Below are positions 56,366 through 64,000 of a DNA stretch of 64,000 bases, in pieces; within the stretch, counting starts at the first letter, position 1; each line of letters begins with the position of its first letter. The stretch comes from Calliopum simillimum (Eukaryota; Arthropoda; Insecta; Diptera; Lauxaniidae): contig OX638368.1 of the NCBI GenBank assembly GCA_951812925.1, positions 157,466,492 through 157,530,491 of the forward strand. Reading direction: 5' to 3'. The translations under genes were made by a program, and so were the position numbers. Under the pieces are notes generated by a model. It had not been told where the DNA came from. It did no database searches and was given only the letters and a program-made list of their open reading frames with translations.

Positions 56366-56632
56366 TAGTGATGAGCAAAGTTAGTCTTGATATTGCGTCT
56401 TGTTCTTGGTCTTGCTAATTTTGCGAGACCAAAACCAAGACCTAGATGCTGATAATTGCCAAGACCAAGACTGCTTTTCAGTCTTGCTAACTTATAGTTA
56501 AAAGTTGTTTCACGCCCGTTTTGAAGATAAAATCATCTCTTGATTTGAATTTTGGCTTAAAACCCCAACTGCTTTGGAAAAATATGGTTTTGGATACTCA
56601 ATATCTCTGAAAATTTTTTCAAGACCAAAACT
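56366..56632 (-). mobile_element. hAT-like TCTTGG element, reverse partial copy
   Basis: It starts with the terminus TAGTGATGAGCAAAGTTAGT then CTTG, which is the reverse complement of the right end at 23090. It then follows the 22.8-23.1 kb copy backwards (TTGTTCACGCCCGTTTTGA-like, AAACCCCAACTGCTTTGGAA). It ends in TCAAGACC where the mariner relic begins, so it is truncated or interrupted there. Confidence 0.7.
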
Positions 56633-57180
56633 TCAGAGTCGTGCTTGTAAAACCATGCTTTATCACCTGTTACAATTTTCTTGAAAGTGTTAGACTCCGC
56701 GTTATTGAATTTTTCAAGAAAATACTTAGCAAAATGCACACGTGCCTCTTTTTGAGCATCACTTAAAATACTAGAAACTCATCGCACAGAATTTTTCGTG
56801 TATCCAAGATAATTTTTTAATATTCGCGATACAGCCATGGTACTTAAGCCCAGTTCCTCAGCAATGATTTCCTGGGTCAATCTTGGATCTTCATCAATTT
56901 TAGACTTCACCAGCGCTAAACTTGCATAATCAGTCAAAGATTTAATCGGCCTTCTCAAGGTTCGTCCTCCACAGAAAAATGACCTGTTTAGAATCTTCGG
57001 AACCACTTTGAAATAGTCACGAGGGATGGCGCATTAACTTCAAATGTTATTTGGCATTCACGAAATATTTCCCAGGCTTGAACGTCGAAATCCAAAAAAA
57101 AATAGCAAACCGATTCCCTGCGTTGGTACTTGAATATCTGCTGACATTGATTCACGAATTTTACGTTTTCTTATCTCCAT
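56633..57180 (-). pseudogene. Mariner-like transposase relic, second family
   Basis: Read from 57180, the start is MEIRKRKIRESM, then SKWFRRF-like and DYASLALVKSKIDEDPRLTQ, EIIAEELGLSTMAVSRILKN (paired helix-turn-helix region). After a stop and frame change comes DAQKEARVHFAKYFLEKF then FKKIVTGDKAWFYKHDSE. GDKAWFYKxD is the first catalytic block. The rest of the DDD domain is missing where the sequence runs into the TCTTGG element. Flanking GTTAGGCCCTCCGTATATTG at about 57272 may be its left TIR. It is a different subfamily from the 36.7-kb mariner. Confidence 0.75.
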
Positions 57181-58366
57181 TAAAATGATATATCGTAAGA
57201 CTATAACAAATAGTACGCAATTTTTTGATTTACTAAAAATTTATTACATGACACCTACTAAGCGAACTTTTGTTAGGCCCTCCGTATATTGCACATATAG
57301 CTCGAAAACCGCAAAAATTTAAAGCCTCAATTTACCAAATTGTTTCTAAACCTCTAAAACTAAGTAGATTTTAAAGTTATTCACGGTGTCAAGAACTCAT
57401 TTTGAATCAAATTTTATGTGACCCAAGTTTTTATTGCATATACGTTTTCTTTTAAGCAAAAACTATTTTTAAAACTGTTTTTAAAATCTTTTGATGTGTA
57501 ATTGTCGGTGCTGAATCCAAATCCGATCTTGGAATTGCACTGGCTAGAGTATCACTGTGACATAGAATATATTTTATATTTAGTTTCCTCTTCTTCAATA
57601 CAGAATCTACTACATTCATCCTGGACTCCTCTAATGTTGGAGAGGTGTTTCCATGAGAAATCCTGTAACAGTCGCATACCTTTGCTGATCAGCATAAGTA
57701 ACTGATTTGTTCTTTGTTTGGAAACTCTTAGCATAAATGATTTTGCTTATGTGGGACAAAAAAATATCACTATTAGAATATGATTAAATAAATTTTATTT
57801 TTTTATCGATACCAATCTTAGCATATACTCTTTTTGTATATCATTTTTATTCCAACCCCTTCTTAAAAAGCTTTTTACAGCGCCTATGGGAACAAGTTTA
57901 CACAAGACATACACTCGCTTACTCATACACTCAAAAATTCAAGTTGTTTATCTTTCCCGCAGTTTTTTTTTTTTTTTTTTTTTTTGGAGGGAAAAAACGT
58001 GACATTTTGCAATTTATCACTTACTAAGCAACAACAACATTGGCATTTTTGTTGCTTACTGCATGCTGCCAATTATTAAAAGAGTCCCATTTACACAAAT
58101 ACGCATACTTAGAAGAGCGCACACATATACACATACGTTAATGCTACAGATATGTCCAACTTGTAGGTGACGAGGGAAATTTTGTTTTGATTTTTGGCCA
58201 TACTAATGTACGTATGTGTGTGTGTAGTAAGGACTTACATAACTGACATATGCGCATTTGCACGTGCGAATATCTACATCGTGTAACGAAATTTCATGCT
58301 CAAAATAAAATAGGTAGGTATAAGTAATTGCTTATTTCAATTCATAACTTTATTTTTAAATTTTAT
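57181..58366. other. Non-coding stretch
   Basis: A T-run of about 22 lies at 57964-57985. The open frames at 57502-57734 show no motif. Nothing else was seen. Confidence 0.4.
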
Positions 58367-58368
58367 TA

Positions 58369-59574
58369 GGGGTGTGTGGGGTAAGTGGGAAATTTTTTTT
58401 CGAAGCACCATAAAATGAACAAAAGTTATTTTTTTATGTTTCAAGCTCCTTCAGTATAGAAAATTAAATAAGCTATATTTTTACCGAAAAAACGAACCGA
58501 AAATATGGATTTTTTGTTGAGTAAGATGCTTTGACCGAAGATGCCCAAAAATTAAAAATTGTGGGATAAAGTGGGAAACTTTCAAAAACTTATCAAAATT
58601 AGAACAAATGTTGGAAAAAAGTTCTAAAATCTTTATTGTAAGTCAAAAAAGGTTTAAAGAACACACCCACACCCAAAAAAAAAAAATAATTTTGCCAGAA
58701 AAAAATAAATAAAAAAATATGTTTAAAAAAATTTGTGAAATTGTAGCTTATTCGTTGTTCTCTGATGAAACATCCAAGTCCGAGTCACAGTGTTTGCAAT
58801 AAAAGAAGCTTGTAGTGATATTAACTCATTTCAAGGGAAATATGCGTTGACAATCCTTTTTGTTGCATTTGATGGTATTGTGTTTGGTCATGATTTTGGG
58901 CATGAGTTTCATGCAAACGGTGCATAAATAACGATCGTCATCAGAGCTAAAACTTTTGTTTCTTCTTTGACGCTTTTTTCGCTGGTAGTGATTTTTTTGC
59001 TCCTGGTACTCTATTTTTTGTGATTCGCTTCCCTCTTTCTTTTGTGTATTTGCTAAACGTTTCTCAGCTGCTTTTTGCAATTCGCTTAGCTTCTCCGGAG
59101 TTGTTAAAACGACGCTTTTCATGGCTTTCCGACCTCTACTAAATTTCTGTTTTGCTTGGCCAACTTTCAATGGACCGGCTGCGTGAAATAAAAATTTCCA
59201 CTGTACCCCGACACCACATTTTGCAAAAAATGTGAGCGTAATCATTTCACTCTATGAATTACATGGAATCCTTTTGCGTCATCAAAATTAAGACTACTCA
59301 GAACATTTTAGTGTACTTACAATCGGTTTCCTTCCCAAAACGGTTAAAATATCGATATTCAAAAATTAAAAAATGAAATTTCAATATTACTTAAAAACTT
59401 TACATGATTCCAGAGAGCACAAAAATACGTTTGCACAGGTCGCTATACCATAAAGATTTGCTTACAATCGTTACTAGTACATGTCAGAAGCGCATGAGAG
59501 CTATACTTTGCTAGTTTGTCCGGAAAGGGGCATTTCCCATTCTACCCCACTTTCCACTTTACCCCATATACCCC
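58369..59574 (-). mobile_element. Pogo-type element with GGGGTRTRTGGGGTAA ends
   Basis: The ends TA|GGGGTGTGTGGGGTAAGTGG and, inverted, CCACTTTACCCCATATACCC then C|TA are flanked by TA at 58367-58368 and 59575-59576. It is 1206 bp. It carries one open frame on the minus strand (59245..58826). At 1.2 kb it is much shorter than full pogo/Tigger elements, so it is a deletion derivative. Confidence 0.75.
58826..59245 (-). pseudogene. C-terminal fragment of a pogo/jerky-like transposase
   Basis: The 139-codon frame contains GRKAMKSVVLTTPEKLSELQ, a basic KNHYQRKKRQRRNKSF run, SSDDDRYLCTVCMKLMP and IKCNKKDCQRIFPLK. In insect jerky/Tigger-like proteins, as I recall them, a GRKxxKSxxLT segment, a basic linker and a C-terminal Cys-rich zinc motif follow the DDE domain. 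Here the motif (CxxC, then CxxxxC) is incomplete. The HTH and DDE domains are absent, so it is not an active transposase. Confinement within the TIRs at 58369 and 59574 supports a transposon origin. Confidence 0.6.
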
Positions 59575-59576
59575 TA

Positions 59577-60935
59577 TTCATTTCTGATGTTCTACAGAAA
59601 AAGAAACTAGTAAAGTCGTCAAAAAATGTATGAAAACCTAGAAAAAATTGCGCACTGCAATTTCTTTTGCTTAATGTTTTTAGTACCACTATAGAGGCTT
59701 AACGCCAAAAAGGTTACCTCCATCCTCCATACCCTTGCGCTTTAGCTGCCATCTTGAAATATGTTTGATTCAATTTGTCTTGTTTCCTGTTGGTCGGACT
59801 GAAAAAATTTTGAAGAAAAATTACGGCCAATAAAATTCTACGTATTTTTGATCTCAGGCACGATATCCATAAGTTGATATTATAAGCGATAGAGGCCGCC
59901 AAAGTTGCAAATAATCAGTTTTTTCCCATTTGCACCCACTGGGTGTTGATTTTTCAAAAAGTTGTGATGACATAATTTGTAGCACTTGCTCCGCTTCACA
60001 ACCTTTCCAACAAAAAAAAAAAAAAAAAAAACTAAGCAAATATTATGAGATTTACACATAGAAACAGGGAATGAACCGATTTTGTTTGCATATTTATTAC
60101 CTTGTCCTTGAAGATCGATTACCTCGTTGACCAATTAAAACCTTTTTCTGTATATTGGCCACCGTGAATAATTTTGCATAAAAAGACTTGGAGTGGGAGC
60201 ACATCGCGGTAAAACCAAGTTCAAACGACCCGTGTAAAAAGAGATTCTTGCACTTTTATCGGGCAATTCACCTCACCGTTCATGAGTTATCAAAATTAAA
60301 AAAAAAAAATTAAATTGTGTTATGAACCTCGCCTTTTATAAAAAAACGAACTTTTTATTTTTATAGTATCATTTAATTAAGTTTGTATTATTTATCAATT
60401 ATTCTATCTTAATAATCAATGGTTAAATGTACAAGTATTTGTGGATAAACATCTGTGTTGGTATTAAAATACAACAATTGTATGTAACTTGTGCTTATGA
60501 AATTCGAGGTACCTTTTTTATTTTATCAACACGTGTCACGAAACATCTTCAACATGAATACATTTAACAGCAACTACCATGTTTGTGTATTTAAACCTGT
60601 ATGTATGTGGTTTTGATTGAAGGATTACAGGATAAAGAGACTGTTTAAATAAGTGCAGACAGTAAAAAGGAGACAGCAGATGTTTATCCTATTTTATTTG
60701 CTGTATCTCTCAAAAAATAAAGGAGCATTATTTTTGGAGAATATTATAAATGATTTAAGTATATTCAATATACGATAGCGCCTTTCGAGCACAGAATAGG
60801 TTTCACAGTAGTGGTGAGTTATTTCCTTGATACACGCGGAGTACTATGTTTTTTGATTTCAGCATATTGTTCGAGCAGTTGTTGCTTATTCTCACGTATT
60901 TCTTCCTAGTCATACTTGAAGAAATCTTCAAATAA
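59577..60935. other. Non-coding stretch, partly repeat-like
   Basis: An A-run lies at about 60007-60031. TCACCTCACCGTTCATGAGT at about 60268 recalls the inner arm of the 14.8-kb foldback, so decayed foldback DNA is likely. No gene was found. Confidence 0.35.
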
Positions 60936-61093
60936 GCTCTAAATAAAACCAAAAGAGGAATCTAATGGAATTTAAATGAATAATAAGAGAACTTGGATTA
61001 CGCTGATGACATTTGTTTACTATTTTACAGACATTAAATTTAAAAATCCTAGCGCTGGAATTCAAAAGACCCAAGGCTAAGAGATTTAAGTTT
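60936..61093 (+). pseudogene. LINE reverse transcriptase fragment
   Basis: The stretch is homologous at DNA level to about 17773-17950 of the 17-kb LINE, with decay. AAAACCAAAAGAGGAATCTA corresponds to the GGCCAAAAGGGGTATCCAA segment, and GGATTACGCTGATGACATTT to the YADD-coding GACTACGCTGACGACATCT. The open frame is destroyed. Confidence 0.65.
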
Positions 61094-61097
61094 AAGA

Positions 61098-61167
61098 AAG
61101 ACTAGTGTATGTATGTATGTATTCTCCTTTAACTCCTAGGAGGAGCATAGGGCTAGTAGTATCAGCA
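61098..61167 (-). pseudogene. LINE 3' end, inverted
   Basis: On the minus strand it reads CTATGCTCCTCCTAGGAGTT then AAAGGAGAATACATACATAC, the terminal sequence and CATA tail of the 17-kb LINE. It lies tail-first against the plus-strand fragment ending at 61093. Confidence 0.7.
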
Positions 61168-61919
61168 TAATCCTTCTGTCATTTCGTTTTAAAAATCGTT
61201 CTTTATTTTATTTTTAACATGTTAAAATTTTAAGCCGTAAGTCGTTCGCTAGGATGTTTTATAGTGCTAATTTTGAATCAAGCAGCTCTCTGAATTCGTT
61301 TTTGTCTCAGAAAACGCTGTCTTTCAATCAAGTACTCAAGGTCTTTCTATGACATTGAGATCACCCATAAAAATTGAGATATCCTTTTTATATGCGTCAC
61401 TTAACGCTATGGCAACTTTGTATCCTACACTTTTTTCAGTTTCTCTGCAGCAATTCATATGATGGGGAAATTTTTCAATAGAGCTAATGTTTTATTTATT
61501 TTTGAAATTTACCTTTTGTTTCGTAGTTGCTGACAAATTGACATTTAAATTCAATTTCCTTTTGCATAAATAAAACAATAAAAACTTTACACATACAAAA
61601 TTTGTATTGAATCGAGTGGGATGCAGCCTTCAATGCATGAAGGACACTGCAAAGGTCCTCAAAAGTGTATCAATTTATAAAGCAACAAAAAAAGCACAAA
61701 TAATTGAGAAGCTACAAGTCAGTAGGCAAAATGTCGTAACGTCATTTCGTTTTTAGGTAGCTACGTTATAAATAGTTGTATACCCAAAGACCCTTAAAAT
61801 CAACCAAGATGAAGATTTTTTCTTTTTCATTATACTGCGTCATTCTCAATTCTCTGATTTCTAATTCTATTCCAATAAAAATATGGTTAAAAATAATTTC
61901 CATATAATTTTCTTAGTGA
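61168..61919. other. Non-coding stretch
   Basis: No ORF of note, no repeat structure. Confidence 0.4.
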
Positions 61920-62560
61920 TTTAAGCCATCATCACAATCATTTTTGTTTAGGTTTTTCTTGAGACAAAAAAAATTCACACGTATTTCTTGGACGATTCTA
62001 AGCATTTTATGCCTGGTACACTTTTTTCGTAAGTGCCTTTCTCTTGAGTAAGCAAAGAGTTTTGCCTGCCGTGGGCGTTCAAAAGCCAAAAACTAGCATC
62101 TAGCGACCGAATCCCATCTTGAATCATACATCATTTTAAAGCTTATAAATTAGGCTTTAATTTAAAGTACTTTTAAACAAACTTTAAGGGTTTTTTTTTT
62201 TAAAAAAAAATTCAAAAGTATTTTTAAGTTTAAAAAATTTTGGTGATAAAAATTTTTTTCACCAAATAATATTTTTTTTATAAAAAGAGCACTTAAAAAT
62301 AAATTGGACCAGGTACTAACATATAACAATTTACAAACTTTGGTGTAATCTATAAATTTTTGTAAAAAACAATCTTTTCACGAAAATGACTAAAAACACC
62401 CTGTATTTTAACAAGAAATGGTACTAAGTAGAACCAAATCCCGCATTATTGTTCTTGCACAACGGATCTACAATATTGCCAAATTTGAGCGAAATCGGAG
62501 ATAAAAAAATTTTCAGCTAGTACGCTTGGCGTGTTTTGCTTCATATGTTTATTTATGTAT
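61920..62560 (-). repeat. Inverted-pair repeat, copy 2
   Basis: It is the reverse-oriented homologue of 55215-56035, including AACACCCTGTATTTTAACAA at about 62396 and AAATTTGAGCGAAATCGGAG at about 62483. It lacks the second CAGGGTGTT end, so it is truncated at its lower-coordinate side. Confidence 0.7.
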
Positions 62561-64000
62561 GTTTGAAATTTAGTATTAATTACTTAAATATTTTTACTAA
62601 TCGAGTGGAGTAAAATTTATGACACTGATTTTTTACATGTATTTGGGTTGTCCATCTACATGTTACATGCGGGCGCAAAACTCCCAGAGTACCGGGACAA
62701 ATTATGTTCATTGGGAAAATGGGGAACTATTTAACGTACATACATAAGTAGATGAGATTTGGTTCATATATGTAATGCATCGGGATGATTTACATGCTTT
62801 GGAAAAATTGGTGACACCACGCCCCCTGTACAAGACAAGATGAACAACGCTCACAGAACAATGCTATTTGAAATATTTATTCGATTCCATATTTTGTGTC
62901 ATATTGACGAAGACACATTGCAACTCATTTCTTAAATAGAAAAATTTATAAGTCATGTCATTAGAGCTTAAAATGTTCGAACGACATAAGCTAAGAGTGG
63001 CATCAGTACTTTAAGAGCACTTGACGTTTAAATCAATTACTCAGATAGCGTAGTGGTGTTGCGACAAGAGGGCTTTGCGATGTCGGACGGCAAAAGTGAC
63101 CAGCAAAAAAAAAAAAAAAAAAAAACAAGCGTTGATGGTTAGCCTTAAGGCCTTAAGCATCTTCAATTGATTGGCGTTGTTATTGATTAAACTAAAAATT
63201 AAAAGGGCAGAGTTGCAAAAACCGTAGGAAAATAGAAAAAGATATTCATGCAATAATAAAGAGGTCTTTTTTTTTGTCGTTACTCCATGAAACAGACATA
63301 AAAAAATAAAAAAATGAAATGAACTTAAAGTTGCAGAATTTTGACGCAGTTTCAGTTTCAATGATTTAATTCTTTTTTCATGATCTTTCCTATCAAACTA
63401 TACCTTCAATATTTTTAAATTGGACACATATTTTCCGAGTTAATATACTTTGACGTGAGGGTATCTGAACCGCTGTACAAAGTACTAAATTATTTATGTA
63501 TCGGAAAACCGATTTATTGCCAGAATCACTAAAAAAGAGCTGAAATCTGCTGCTGAGTATGAAATGCGCTAGATCAAAATAGAAGAAAAGTCCAAAGCTA
63601 GAAAAAATGGTTTATGTCATGACATGTTATAAAAGTTAGCTCTGGGATTGAAAACGAGCAAAGCTGTTTTATGAATACATCTTTGACCCAAACAAAAAAC
63701 AGTTAACACAGATTGTCCTGGCGTCCTTTTAGAAGGATTTGTGACTTTATTTGTTATTTTAATGTTTTCATCTTATTGTAACATGTTGGAACAATTAATT
63801 TTAATTTATAACTGCTGCTAACATCTTAACGGAAGACAGTTTATATGTTATGCCTATTTGTCATGAACGATTACCCCGATTTCACCGTCGATGGCTAATT
63901 GTTTTCTTATTGTTTCAACTCTCTTGATAGTGTTTATAATGAATGAGATAAAGTTTTGCCATTTTTGTAATCTCCAACATCCGCTATTTCAACAATATCC
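62561..64000. other. Non-coding stretch to window end
   Basis: An A-run lies at about 63105-63124. The minus-strand open frame at 63041-63361 contains a poly-Phe run from this tract and shows no domain. No upstream PAQR exon was recognised here. Confidence 0.4.

Noticed and set aside
51734..64000. Upstream PAQR exon
   Set aside because: I looked on the minus strand for the expected TGYRP and HNExxNIxTH coding blocks with a compatible donor phase and found none. The exon is probably beyond the window, though a short one could be missed by eye.

Overview
The window is nuclear DNA of a higher dipteran fly. It is very AT-rich, its genes are split by GT-AG introns, and it is dominated by transposable-element debris. 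The DINE-1/INE-1-like repeat, mariner, pogo, hAT and LINE relics, and an insect-type intronless M13 peptidase gene all fit a schizophoran fly. A tephritid-like genome is my best guess, but the sequence alone does not prove it.

Two host genes are supported. (1) A PAQR-family (progestin/adipoQ receptor) gene, closest to PAQR4, lies on the minus strand. Its last five coding exons are at 51733..51518, 23799..23696, 23493..23356, 15953..15813 and 13649..13542. All junctions are in phase and give 234 residues ending in a TGA. The 5' exon(s) were not found and probably lie beyond 64 kb. Its introns are 27.7 kb, 0.2 kb, 7.4 kb and 2.2 kb. (2) A single-exon neprilysin-like M13 metallopeptidase (38205..40274, plus strand) is nested antisense in the 27.7-kb intron. 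Its zinc site is intact but its substrate-binding NAYY motif is altered.

Layout: 1-13.5 kb lies downstream of the PAQR gene and holds a DINE-1-like repeat, a cluster of small palindromic MITEs (3-9 kb) and a 2.16-kb near-perfect palindrome (10.1-12.3 kb). The short introns (13.5-24 kb) hold a hAT MITE with perfect 8-bp target duplications, two foldbacks, a LINE reverse-transcriptase relic split by a TTAA-type element, and two Tc1/mariner relics. The 24-51 kb intron holds a pogo relic, a 2.2-kb foldback with expanded tandem repeats nested in a second DINE-1-like copy, a 1.2-kb foldback carrying tRNA-promoter-like boxes, an internally deleted mariner nested in a third DINE-1-like copy, the peptidase gene, and two large TIR elements with multicopy short motifs. 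From 52 to 64 kb there are tandem repeats, mariner/hAT/pogo relics and more inverted repeats.

The striking feature is the density of long inverted repeats, at least 17, several of them 0.6-2.4 kb. Many lie inside introns of a presumably transcribed gene, so its pre-mRNA should contain long hairpins. No CRISPR, rRNA or intact tRNA gene was seen.
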